In this document: piece by piece, positions 7,423 to 15,191 of the stretch | Layout: the number at the start of each line of letters is the position of its first letter | Position numbering within the stretch: position 1 is the first letter of the stretch | Assembly (NCBI RefSeq): GCF_002243345.2 | Contig: NZ_CP022655.2 | Span: 399,001-463,000 of the forward strand | Source of the DNA: Paenibacillus sp. RUD330 | Lineage (GTDB): Bacteria; Bacillota; Bacilli; Paenibacillales; Paenibacillaceae | Length of the DNA stretch: 64,000 bases | Reading direction: 5' to 3' | Made by a program: the position numbers and the translations under genes | Notes under the pieces: generated by a model | The model's database searches: none | Seen by the model: only the letters and a program-made list of their open reading frames with translations | Told to the model about the DNA's origin: nothing

Positions 7423-8970
7423 GTGGATCGATCGGAATTCGAAAGGCTCGTCCGGAAATTCTCGCCGATGGCGGCGGCCGTCGCGAGGGAGAGGCTGCCG
7501 GACTCCGACGACATCGAGGATGCGGTGCAGGAGGCTTTCACGCAGGCTTATCTGCATAGGCATTCCCTGCAGGACGTCGAAGCTTTCCCGGGTTGGTTCC
7601 GCACCATCGTGGAGCGGCAGTGCTACCGGATGATGCGGCGCCGGAAGCTGCCCTCGGCTCCATATGAGGATGCCTTGCTGCCGGCGAATGGAGAGTCGCT
7701 GGAAGAACAGGTGGAGCGGCGTCTGGAGGCAGAGGAGCTGCGGCAATCGCTGGCCTCTCTGCCTGCGAAGCAGCGGACCGCGGCCGAGCTGTATTACTGG
7801 CGGGGGTACTCGCTCGGAGAGATGTCTGCCTTCCTGGGCGTGCCTTCATCGACGCTCAAGAAGAGGCTGCACGACGCCCGCCGTTCCCTCAGGCGCGCCA
7901 TGCCGGTAGCGGATGCCGCCGCCATGCTGAAGGATCTATACGGAGGAGGAGACAACATGCTTCATATCACGAACGGAGACTGCGCCGCGCAGAAGCTGCG
8001 GGAGTCCGGCATCGGCGGCGAGATCGTCGCTTGGCGGGAAGTGTACAACCATGGCCCTGTCTTTGCAGACGGCGCAGACAAGGCTGGCAGGGAGCTTCGG
8101 GCGGAATATCTGGAGCAGACGCTGGGAGTGCCGCGCGAGGAGTACCTGTCTGCCTGCGAGGCTCAGGAAGCCAGGCTGGGAGAGTTGGAACGCTTCGGCG
8201 AGGCCGTGCTATGGTTCGAGCATGATCTGTACGACCAGAGCATGCTCGCCTATCTGCTGCATGAGCTCGCGGGGCGGATGCCGGAATCGGTCAAGCTCAG
8301 CCTGCTCTGCATCGGGGAGTATCCGGGCGTGGAGCCCTTCATCGGGCTCGGCCAGCTGTCCGGAAGGCAGCTGGGGGCATTGTCCGGCACATGGCAGTCG
8401 GTCGGGAAAGAGCAGCTGGAGCTTGGGAGCGGCTTATGGGAAGCGTATGCGTCCGGAGATCCGATGAGGCTGCAGCGGCTGCTGGACGGCGATATGTCCG
8501 CTCTGCCGCTGGCTCACGATGCGTTCCGGGCACATCTGGCGCGCTTTCCTTCCTCCCGGGACGGGCTGGGCAGCGCGGAGCGCGCGATTCTGGAGCTGGC
8601 AAGGGAGGGGGATCTCGCGGCGGATGGGATGTTCCGCATCTTCACCGTGAAGATGCAGCTGCTCGGAATGGGGGATCTGCAATTTCGCCATATCCTGAAC
8701 GGGCTTGCGGAGCAGCCTGAGCCATTGCTTGCCTGGATGGACGGCGATTCGGGTCCGCCGCCTGGCCGTGGTGCGGCATTCCGGCAGGGAACGCTCGCGC
8801 TGACGGCATTCGGAAAGCGGGTGCTGGACGGCGAGGCCAACCGCAGCGAAGGCGGGGAGTGGGACGACTGGTACGGAGGCGCTCATGTTTCGGGCAGCCG
8901 CCCGGAGTGGCTCTGGGACGGACAGACGGGGCGGCTGGTGGAGAATTCGGCCGTTTCGGGCAAGGATTGA
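7423..8970 (+). CDS. ECF-type sigma factor fused to a DUF1835 domain
   Basis: The 515-residue protein joins two modules. Residues 1-165 look like an ECF sigma-70 factor: region 2 (DSDDIEDAVQEAFTQAYLH, then FPGWFRTIVERQCYRMMRRR) and region 4 (LPAKQRTAAELYYWRGYSLG, then the helix-turn-helix VPSSTLKKRLHDARRSLRRA). From residue 179 onward is a DUF1835 domain (MLHITNGDCAAQKLRESGI ... WREVYNHGPV ... LWFEHDLYDQSMLAYLL). The GTG at 7423 follows AAGGGGGAA; an ATG at 7381 is in frame but lacks a ribosome site. A second, very good ribosome site and ATG lie at the domain junction. Target promoters and the function of DUF1835 are unknown. Confidence 0.8.
   Translation: MDRSEFERLVRKFSPMAAAVARERLPDSDDIEDAVQEAFTQAYLHRHSLQDVEAFPGWFRTIVERQCYRMMRRRKLPSAPYEDALLPANGESLEEQVERRLEAEELRQSLASLPAKQRTAAELYYWRGYSLGEMSAFLGVPSSTLKKRLHDARRSLRRAMPVADAAAMLKDLYGGGDNMLHITNGDCAAQKLRESGIGGEIVAWREVYNHGPVFADGADKAGRELRAEYLEQTLGVPREEYLSACEAQEARLGELERFGEAVLWFEHDLYDQSMLAYLLHELAGRMPESVKLSLLCIGEYPGVEPFIGLGQLSGRQLGALSGTWQSVGKEQLELGSGLWEAYASGDPMRLQRLLDGDMSALPLAHDAFRAHLARFPSSRDGLGSAERAILELAREGDLAADGMFRIFTVKMQLLGMGDLQFRHILNGLAEQPEPLLAWMDGDSGPPPGRGAAFRQGTLALTAFGKRVLDGEANRSEGGEWDDWYGGAHVSGSRPEWLWDGQTGRLVENSAVSGKD
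7942..7959 (+). promoter_or_regulatory. Internal ribosome binding site and ATG at the sigma/DUF1835 junction
   Basis: GGAGGAGGAGACAAC followed by the in-frame ATG at 7957 matches an ideal Bacillus-type start. It would give a free 337-residue DUF1835 protein from the same message, and sits exactly where homology to DUF1835 begins. Confidence 0.55.
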
Positions 8971-8980
8971 TACAGACTTG

Positions 8981-9009
8981 TTGCGTGACAATTCTGCCTA
9001 TGGTAGTAT
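8981..9009 (+). promoter_or_regulatory. Predicted cold-shock gene promoter and long leader
   Basis: TTGCGT (8981-8986) and TAGTAT (9004-9009) are 17 bases apart. The expected leader of about 120 bases before the ATG at 9137 is typical of thermosensing csp mRNAs. Confidence 0.6.
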
Positions 9010-9136
9010 AGGCGTAATATCTACTCGGATGAATTCGCATAGCTGAACAGTTACTTGAGCGTACCGAAAGGCCTGCCGTAACCCGCTTCGCTTATGTCGT
9101 ATCTTCACCAGGGTAACCAGGGCAGGAGGTGTCAAC

Positions 9137-9337
9137 ATGCAAAGAGGAACTGTGAAATGGTTCAACGCCGAGAAAGGCTACGGCTTTATCGAGGTTGAAG
9201 GTGGCGGCGACGTATTCGTCCACTTCTCCGCAATCACGGGCGAAGGCTTCAAAACGCTTGACGAAGGTCAAAGCGTGGAGTTCAACGTCGTAGAAGGCAG
9301 CCGCGGACCGCAGGCTGAAAACGTAGTTAAGCTGTAA
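9137..9337 (+). CDS. csp: Cold shock protein (CspA family)
   Basis: The 66-residue single CSD domain carries both RNA-binding motifs: [14 protein letters not shown] (RNP1 GYGFI) and DVFVHFSAI (RNP2 VFVHF). It binds single-stranded RNA and DNA and acts as an RNA chaperone. The length is exactly that of CspB/C/D of Bacilli. A long untranslated leader precedes GGCAGGAGGTGTCAAC, and a strong terminator follows at 9354-9380, so it is monocistronic. Confidence 0.95.
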   Translation: MQRGTVKWFNAEKGYGFIEVEGGGDVFVHFSAITGEGFKTLDEGQSVEFNVVEGSRGPQAENVVKL

Positions 9338-9353
9338 GCTTGATTGCAAAGAG

Positions 9354-9380
9354 AACCGGGATCCCAGGATCCCGGTTTTT
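9354..9380 (+). terminator. Intrinsic terminator of csp
   Basis: An 11-bp perfect stem, AACCGGGATCC / GGATCCCGGTT, with a two-base loop as drawn is followed directly by a run of T residues. Confidence 0.9.
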
Positions 9381-9518
9381 TTGTTTTGAGCGAGGGATTG
9401 GAATGAACCCGATCCTGCCGATGGATTCAAAGACAGCGGCATCATTCATTCCCTTTTTTGGCATGGAGCGCAGGCCGCGATGAGGGCGGCCGGAATCGGA
9501 AGAGGAACCGAATATAGG

Positions 9519-9556
9519 GTTGTCGATTTCTCGCGAATGCTGGGGAAATCGACAAC
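9519..9556. repeat. 12-bp inverted repeat upstream of the M28-like lipoprotein gene
   Basis: GTTGTCGATTTC (9519-9530) and GAAATCGACAAC (9545-9556) are perfect complements around a 14-base loop. There is no T tract. It lies 80 bases before the lipoprotein start and could be an operator or a leader hairpin; the rest of 9383-9635 holds nothing else I can support. Confidence 0.5.
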
Positions 9557-9635
9557 AATAGGGAATAATGGGTAGAAATAAGGGTTTGATGTTGGTAAAA
9601 TTGCCCTGACTAATGAATAGACAGGGGGAAATCGC

Positions 9636-11579
9636 TTGCGAGCATGGCGTGCTTTACTCCTTCTGGCCATCGCCTCTGCCATCCTGCTGGCCGGCTGCGA
9701 GGCCTCGGGGGAGCGGCCGCCGCAGGAGCGGATCGTCAAGCTGCTGACGGCGAAGAAGATGGAGGGCAGGCTGGCCGGGACGGCCGGCAACGAAGAGGCT
9801 GTCCAAGCGATTGGAGAGGAATTCGCCCGCATCGGCCTGGAGAAATACAGCGGGGACGACTACCGGGTCCTATTTCCGTACCAGGCGGCAGAACGCAAGG
9901 AGATCAGCCTGAAGGTGACGATGAAGGACGGCAGCGTCAAGGAGCTGGTGTACGGAAAGCATTTCCGGGAACGCGTCATCCGGATGGATCTCGACGCTGC
10001 GGCCGAGCTGATGATGGGCGAGGATTCCATCGACTCGCTGACGGCCGGCACCGCATTCGTGGCGGCATCGGAGGAAGAGCTCGATCGGGCGCAGAGAAGG
10101 AGCACGCGGTTCATCCTGGCCCGCACGGACATGTTCAAGCCATATCCCGCCCGGCGGAATCTTAATGTGCCCGTCGTGGATATCAATGACGATACATATG
10201 GCTTTCTGAAGAAGAAGCAGGAGGAAATTGAAAGCATCTCTCTGCGCATGAAGTATGAGGACAAGGAAGAGGCGAAGGCCGCCAGCGTCATCGGCAAAAT
10301 CTCAGGTACGTCCGCAAGCGGACCGGATCACCACGTCCTCGTCCTTTCGGCGCCTCTAGATTCCCTGGGCTCGGACGCGGGGAAGGTCTATGAGGGCGCT
10401 TCCCGGGCCGCGGCTGTCAGCGTGCTCGCAGGGCTAGCGGAATCGTTGAAGGCCCTTTCGGAAGAGAGGCCGTTTTATTCCGACATCATCTTTTGCGCCT
10501 TCAACGGGAGGGAAAACGGGCTTCAGGGAAGCCAGGAGCTCGTCAATTCCATCTATGATCCCCATGTACACATTTCTGCGGTTAACCTGGATGCGATGGG
10601 GGTCAAAGGCAGCAAGCTCAACTTGCTTGCCGACAACACGAGGAATCGGTTGGTGACCTCGCTGGCGGATGAATTGAAGCAAGGCGGCTTCAATGCGGAG
10701 ACACGCAACAGCTTTGACGGCGACCATGCCTCCTTCGGCTATTATTCTCTGCCTGCGGTGTCGTTCGGGCTGGAGGAGCCGAACGGCGTTCGGACTGTCC
10801 GGGACCGGGCAGAGGATCTTGATTACGGGGAGCTGTCGCGAATTTCCGGCATCATTCTCGACTTTGTCCAAAAGCAGGACGAAGAGGCGAAGCTGGAGCA
10901 TAATCACGCGGAGGCATATCCGTTCGGCCGGGAGAAATCGATGTATGAATACCAGGACGTCAAGCAGCAGCTGGTGCAGAGAGAGATGGCCAAGCTGGCG
11001 TTCAAGCAGTACGAGCTGTTCGAGAATAAAGAACAGGACATTCGGGAGCTGGTCTCGAACCCCTATCAAAACATGGAAAAAGAGGAATTCCAGAATCGAT
11101 ATCCGGGGTATTCTCTCCCGCAGAGCGTGGGGGGATATTCTCTCCGAAGCGTGATTGCCATCCTGGACGAAAAAGCTTTCGGAGCGGGAAATGTGGATGA
11201 GTTGGAGCCGAATCGGATTTATACGTCGGACAAGACATTTGAAAAAAAGGATATCAATGAATTGAGTCTCAGCTATGAAGGGAAGAATGGTTCGGTTCTG
11301 TTTTTATCCGTGCTGAACGGAGAGGGAAGCTCGTTCCTGCAGGATTCCGGTATGATCCCATCTCGAGAGGTCATGAGAAACGGTTTGGAATTCACGATCT
11401 ATGATCGCGCCGGAACAGCTTATTCGGTGCTGTACCCGTTCAACTCCGGAGGAAAGGACTACAAAGCCACCCTGGTTGCCTACGTGATGACGGATACGGG
11501 CATGTCTCCAAAATGGGAGCTTGACGATGCGGAGACGGCCGCGCTGCTGAAGGGAATCGACTGGAAGGGCCTGGCTTGA
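9636..11579 (+). CDS. Lipoprotein with a degenerate M28-type peptidase domain
   Basis: The 647-residue protein has a lipoprotein signal (ILLAGC, Cys21) and then a PA/M28 aminopeptidase-like layout. The M28 metal site is eroded. The usual H-x-D is APLDSLG (near residue 238), so His is Pro. The bridging-Asp region (usually DNASG) is EGASRAA. The catalytic Glu-Glu pair is GREN (near 290), so the first Glu is Arg. The later D (VNLDAMG) and H (GDHASFG) remain. Peptidase activity is therefore doubtful. The C-terminal 230 residues (about 420-647) form an extra region I do not recognise. The TTG start at 9636 follows ACAGGGGGAAA. The protein is probably anchored outside the membrane; its role could be binding or structural. 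Confidence 0.65.
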   Translation: MRAWRALLLLAIASAILLAGCEASGERPPQERIVKLLTAKKMEGRLAGTAGNEEAVQAIGEEFARIGLEKYSGDDYRVLFPYQAAERKEISLKVTMKDGSVKELVYGKHFRERVIRMDLDAAAELMMGEDSIDSLTAGTAFVAASEEELDRAQRRSTRFILARTDMFKPYPARRNLNVPVVDINDDTYGFLKKKQEEIESISLRMKYEDKEEAKAASVIGKISGTSASGPDHHVLVLSAPLDSLGSDAGKVYEGASRAAAVSVLAGLAESLKALSEERPFYSDIIFCAFNGRENGLQGSQELVNSIYDPHVHISAVNLDAMGVKGSKLNLLADNTRNRLVTSLADELKQGGFNAETRNSFDGDHASFGYYSLPAVSFGLEEPNGVRTVRDRAEDLDYGELSRISGIILDFVQKQDEEAKLEHNHAEAYPFGREKSMYEYQDVKQQLVQREMAKLAFKQYELFENKEQDIRELVSNPYQNMEKEEFQNRYPGYSLPQSVGGYSLRSVIAILDEKAFGAGNVDELEPNRIYTSDKTFEKKDINELSLSYEGKNGSVLFLSVLNGEGSSFLQDSGMIPSREVMRNGLEFTIYDRAGTAYSVLYPFNSGGKDYKATLVAYVMTDTGMSPKWELDDAETAALLKGIDWKGLA

Positions 11580-11706
11580 GCGAAGGGAACTCCAGGGGGA
11601 GCCGACGCCGTACGGAGGATAACGGACGCTCTGCTCGGGCATATGGATTGGCGCAGATTCCCCGGGATGAGGCAGCCGTTAAAACGGCAAGTACGTCCAT
11701 CCGCAG

Positions 11707-11745
11707 AAACAGACCCTGGAGAGGGCAGTACTCCAGGGTCTGTTT
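11707..11745. terminator. Bidirectional terminator between convergent genes
   Basis: A 15-bp perfect stem AAACAGACCCTGGAG / CTCCAGGGTCTGTTT with a nine-base loop lies between the M28-like gene and the convergent ecfT. Confidence 0.85.
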
Positions 11746-11796
11746 CGGTATTTCATGAACCGCCGCGACGGCTGCTTCCCTGGCAACCCTCGTCCG

Positions 11797-12585
11797 TCAA
11801 CGGACGTCGGTTGCGGCAAGCAAGGGATAATGAGTGCCGAGCAGCCAAGCCAGCAGCCAGAGAGCGGCGATGGAGACCGCATACAGGCCGTCGATGCGCG
11901 ACCAGCCATAGATGTAATAGTACGTGCGCTTGCCGCTGCCGCTGTGGAAGCGTCGCGCCTCCATGGCGGCGGCCATCCGGTGGGCGCGCCGGATGCTCTG
12001 GGCCAGCAGCGGCAGGGCATACATGCGCAGGCGGCCGTAGATTCCTAGGCGTCCGGGGCCGGCTCCCCGGATCTGGAGCGCTTGGCGGAGCGTGAAGAAT
12101 TCATCCGCCAGCAGCGGAACCATATTGAGCGCGGCCAGGAAGCTGTAGGCATACTTGGGCGGCATCCGGAGCTGCTGCATCAGCGAGTAGAATAAGGCGA
12201 CCGGACGGGTCGTCAGCGCGAAGGCGAGTCCGACTGCCGCGACCTGGACCGAGCGGAGCCCGAGATGCAGCCCGCGGTAGAAGCTTTCCTCCGTGATTCG
12301 GATGAGGCCCAGCTCGAACCAGAGCGTAGCGCCGGTGCCGAACATGATCATGCCGGAGGCCGACGACACGAACACAAGCAGGAACGGAGAGGCATACAGC
12401 AGCACGCGCAAAGGCGGGTGCCCGGTAGCGAGCAGCGGCAGCAGGGATGCGGCTGCGAGCAGCGCCATGACATTGGGGTCGTGGACGAACAGGGCGGCGA
12501 CGAACAGCAGCACGGACGCGGCGAGCTTCAGCGTCGGGTTGACGCGATGCAGCCAGGTTTCTCGATGGGAAAAGGTCAGATGCAT
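11797..12585 (-). CDS. ykoC: ECF transporter transmembrane protein (EcfT/YkoC-like)
   Basis: The protein of about 262 residues is the CbiQ/EcfT transmembrane coupling subunit of an energy-coupling-factor importer. It has about five hydrophobic segments, and the two Ala-Arg-Gly-type coupling helices are visible as QALQIRGAG and AAAMEARRFHS, which contact the ATPase grooves. The ATG at 12585 (MHLTFSHRETWLHRVNPTLK) is chosen because it overlaps the ecfA stop (TGA 12576-12578) and matches the family N-terminus; a longer frame to 12633 lies inside ecfA. With ykoE and the duplicated ATPase it forms a dedicated ECF transporter under TPP control. Confidence 0.9.
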   Translation of the reverse strand: MHLTFSHRETWLHRVNPTLKLAASVLLFVAALFVHDPNVMALLAAASLLPLLATGHPPLRVLLYASPFLLVFVSSASGMIMFGTGATLWFELGLIRITEESFYRGLHLGLRSVQVAAVGLAFALTTRPVALFYSLMQQLRMPPKYAYSFLAALNMVPLLADEFFTLRQALQIRGAGPGRLGIYGRLRMYALPLLAQSIRRAHRMAAAMEARRFHSGSGKRTYYYIYGWSRIDGLYAVSIAALWLLAWLLGTHYPLLAATDVR

Positions 12586-14258
12586 GCCGTGCCGCCGCTC
12601 CTTTCCGTAACAAGCCCGCCGTCGACGAGCCACTGCCGGGTCGCGAAGCGCCGGACCAGCTCCGGATCGTGGGTGATCATGAGAATCGCGCAGCCGTCGG
12701 AGCGAAGCCGTTCCAGCTGCTCCATCATCCGCACCGTGCCGCTCGCGTCGAGGCCGAAGGTCGGCTCATCCAGCAGCAGCAAGCGCTGGCCGCCGACCAT
12801 GGCGGCAGCGACGCTGAGCCTGCGCTTCTGTCCCATCGACAGCTGGTAGGGATGGCGGCCGCCAAGGCCGTCGAGCGCATAGTTCTCCATGAGTGTCCTT
12901 GCCCGGCTGCTTCGCTCGGGCTCCCGCAGCGGACGAGGCAAGGAGTAGGCGAGCTCGTCGAGGACGGTGTCCGTCACGAACTGGAACTCGGGATTCTGGA
13001 AGCTCAGCGCGGCATGCTTGGCCATATCCCCGGGCTTTTTCAGGCTTTGGACCGGAATGCCGGGAATGTGCAGGATTCCCTTGGTCTTGACCAGCTTCAT
13101 GATGGCGAGCAGAAGCGTGCTCTTGCCGGCTCCGTTGACGCCGGTGACGGCGATCCAGTCGCCGGCGTTCACCGCGAGCGGGCCGGTCCGCACCTTGGGC
13201 CGGCCGCCGCGCCATCCTTCCAGGCCGTCCAGCCCGAGCAGCAATTCGGCGGAACGGGCGGCAGGCGACGGAGACATCGTTGCGGGGCGGATTGCGGCAT
13301 TATGATCGTAATCCTCCCAGAAGCCGGGGTACCAGATCCCGTATTCCCGCAGCAGCTTCCGATGCTCCCGGAACACGAGGCGGGGAGAGCCGTCGGCCAT
13401 GATGCTCCCGTCGGGTCCGAATACGATGACGCGGTCCATATCTTCGGCGATGCCGGCGATCTTGTGCTCGACGATGATGACGGTCCGTCCGCCCCAGACG
13501 GAGCGGAGAGAGCTCCATACCTGCCGCGTGCCCTCCTCGTCCAGGAGAGCGGTCGGCTCGTCGAGCAGCAGAGCATCGGGCTCCATGGCGATCATGGCCG
13601 CGATGGCAAGCCGCTGCTTCATTCCCTGGGACATGCCGGCTACCGGAAAATGGGGGTCTGCCAGACACAGGCCGACCTCATCAAGACAGCGGGAGATGCG
13701 GTCCGGCATTTGCCCGCGCGAAATGCCCGCGTTCTCCAGCGCGAAGGCGATTTCTTCGTCGGCATACGGCATGCAGAACTGGGAGTCCGGATCCTGGAAC
13801 ACATAGCCGGGCCGGGCAGGGACAAGGCAGCAGTCCGCCTTCATCGGGATGCGGATGGCCGACGGCACCAAGCCGCCGAGCACCTGCAGCAGCGTCGACT
13901 TCCCGCAGCCGCTCGGTCCGAGCAGCAGCACCTTCTGGCCGTGTTCGATGGTCAGGCTCAGTCCTTTGAAGAGGAGCGGAGAGTCTTCTCCGGGATAACG
14001 GAGCCGCAGGTTCTCCACGCGCGCCGCTGGCCCGGCATCGTGTACGGGCGGCACCGGCCGTCTTGCTGCAGGCACAGCCTCGCCGGCATGGCGCCGCCGT
14101 TCGGAGCCGATTGCCGAGGCATTCGCCATAGAGGGCAAGCCGCTCCCGATGGCGGATGCGGGAGCTGCAAGCGGCGTCGAAGCCGCGCCGGTCTCCCTGC
14201 CGTTCGTCGGAGTGCGGCTGCGAATGCAGCCTTTCAGGATGACGTCTGCAGCGTTCAT
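12576..14258 (-). CDS. ykoD: ECF transporter double ATP-binding protein (YkoD-like)
   Basis: The 560-residue protein has two complete ABC ATPase domains in tandem. Domain 1 (about residues 80-320) has Walker A GPSGCGKST, signature GMSQGMKQR and Walker B LLLDEPTA. Domain 2 (about 340-555) has Walker A GVNGAGKST, signature LSMGQKRR and Walker B LLLDEPTF. Such fused EcfA proteins energise group I ECF importers. The first 75 residues are a Pro/Ala/Ser-rich extension without homology I can see; a later start cannot be excluded. The gene overlaps ecfT by 10 bases and follows ykoE by four bases, so the three are one operon. Confidence 0.9.
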   Translation of the reverse strand: MNAADVILKGCIRSRTPTNGRETGAASTPLAAPASAIGSGLPSMANASAIGSERRRHAGEAVPAARRPVPPVHDAGPAARVENLRLRYPGEDSPLLFKGLSLTIEHGQKVLLLGPSGCGKSTLLQVLGGLVPSAIRIPMKADCCLVPARPGYVFQDPDSQFCMPYADEEIAFALENAGISRGQMPDRISRCLDEVGLCLADPHFPVAGMSQGMKQRLAIAAMIAMEPDALLLDEPTALLDEEGTRQVWSSLRSVWGGRTVIIVEHKIAGIAEDMDRVIVFGPDGSIMADGSPRLVFREHRKLLREYGIWYPGFWEDYDHNAAIRPATMSPSPAARSAELLLGLDGLEGWRGGRPKVRTGPLAVNAGDWIAVTGVNGAGKSTLLLAIMKLVKTKGILHIPGIPVQSLKKPGDMAKHAALSFQNPEFQFVTDTVLDELAYSLPRPLREPERSSRARTLMENYALDGLGGRHPYQLSMGQKRRLSVAAAMVGGQRLLLLDEPTFGLDASGTVRMMEQLERLRSDGCAILMITHDPELVRRFATRQWLVDGGLVTERSGGTACI

Positions 14259-14262
14259 CGCC

Positions 14263-14874
14263 TTACCCCAGCGCCTCGTAATCCTTGTCCGAGGCCGGGT
14301 GGATGAGGCTCAGCACGCCGGTGCGCTCCAGCGCCTTGGCCAGCGCCCAGGCGAACAGGCCGGCGATGACGACGCTGCCGAGCAGACGCATGGAGACGAA
14401 CAGGGTGTAGTTCCAGGCGGTCATTTTATCGATGTAGCTGTAGTGCGCGTCGATGAAAATGGAGACGACGGCGGAGCCGAGAGACGCAAGGATCGTCACG
14501 ATCGGACCTGCCTTCCGGTACAGGAAGGCGGCGAAGATGATTTCGGCGCCGAGGCCCTGCAGCACGCCGTAGACGAGCGTCGAGGCGCCCCACGATCCGC
14601 CCATGAACGCTTCCAGCGCGGCCGCGGCCGTCTCGGCGAGCAGCGCCGCTCCGGGCTTGCGGATCAGGAGGAAGGCGAAGGTGCCGGCCATGAACCACAT
14701 GCCGTAGCTGAGCTGCTCCGCATGCAGGCCGAGCGGCTTGAGAATGTCGTACATCGGATTCCAGATGCGGTAGATGATGCCGAAAACGACGGCTACGACA
14801 AGCGTGACGAGAATGTCGGCGAGCGTCAGTCCTTTTGGACGGTCGGCATTGGGCATGGCGGTGGACATAAGCAT
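14263..14874 (-). CDS. ykoE: ECF substrate-binding component for thiamine precursor (YkoE-like)
   Basis: The 203-residue membrane S-component has about five to six hydrophobic segments and the YkoE look: LTLADILVTLVVAVVFGIIYRIWNPMY, then YGMWFMAGTFAFLLIRKPGAAL and GGSWGASTLVYGVLQGLGAE. YkoE proteins import hydroxymethylpyrimidine or thiamine. The ATG at 14874 follows AGAGGGAGTCTG; the open frame to 15015 runs into the riboswitch terminator and is not coding. A TPP riboswitch lies upstream, which ties the transporter to thiamine supply. Confidence 0.9.
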   Translation of the reverse strand: MLMSTAMPNADRPKGLTLADILVTLVVAVVFGIIYRIWNPMYDILKPLGLHAEQLSYGMWFMAGTFAFLLIRKPGAALLAETAAAALEAFMGGSWGASTLVYGVLQGLGAEIIFAAFLYRKAGPIVTILASLGSAVVSIFIDAHYSYIDKMTAWNYTLFVSMRLLGSVVIAGLFAWALAKALERTGVLSLIHPASDKDYEALG

Positions 14875-14953
14875 CAGACTCCCTCTCAAGGAAAAATGGA
14901 ATGTTCCCCACAGATGGCTGCTGACCCGGCCCGGCCTCCTCCCGGGGGCATAG

Positions 14954-14980
14954 GAAAAGCCCGCCGGGAGCCGGCGGGCA
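14954..14980 (-). terminator. Riboswitch-controlled terminator
   Basis: On the minus strand GCCCGCCGG / CCGGCGGGC forms a GC-rich stem followed by CTTTT. It sits between the TPP aptamer and ykoE, the position of the expression platform. Confidence 0.75.
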
Positions 14981-15032
14981 GAGGGAATAAAGGCATATCC
15001 GCGCAGGATGGGCATAAGGCCCGGCGGCGCGG

Positions 15033-15121
15033 TGCATTCTCTCTACGCTGGCATTACCCAGATCAGATCAATGGTCAGCGGCATACGGCCGCAGTCTCAG
15101 CCCGACTTCATCGAGCCCCCA
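15033..15121 (-). promoter_or_regulatory. TPP (thi-box) riboswitch aptamer
   Basis: Read on the minus strand, the segment shows the conserved TPP aptamer blocks in order: a GGGGGCTC P1 strand, GGGCTGAGA, a variable P3 stem (GCGGCCGTATGCCGC), then TGATCTGGGTAATGCCAGC followed by GTAGAGA. These match the thi-box consensus closely. Binding of thiamine pyrophosphate should favour the terminator at 14954-14980 and shut down ykoEDC. Confidence 0.92.
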
Positions 15122-15144
15122 TGCATGCTATGGAAATTGTCCTT

Positions 15145-15173
15145 ACTATAACGTGAAAATCTGGAAGCGGCAA
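15145..15173 (-). promoter_or_regulatory. Promoter of the ykoEDC operon
   Basis: On the minus strand TTGCCG (15173-15168) and TATAGT (15150-15145) are separated by 17 bases, placing the start just before the TPP aptamer. Confidence 0.7.
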
Positions 15174-15191
15174 GAGGCATTATGGCGCCGG

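Noticed and set aside
14875-15015. N-terminal extension of ykoE
   Set aside because: The extension would translate the riboswitch terminator region; a proper ribosome site and start lie at 14874.
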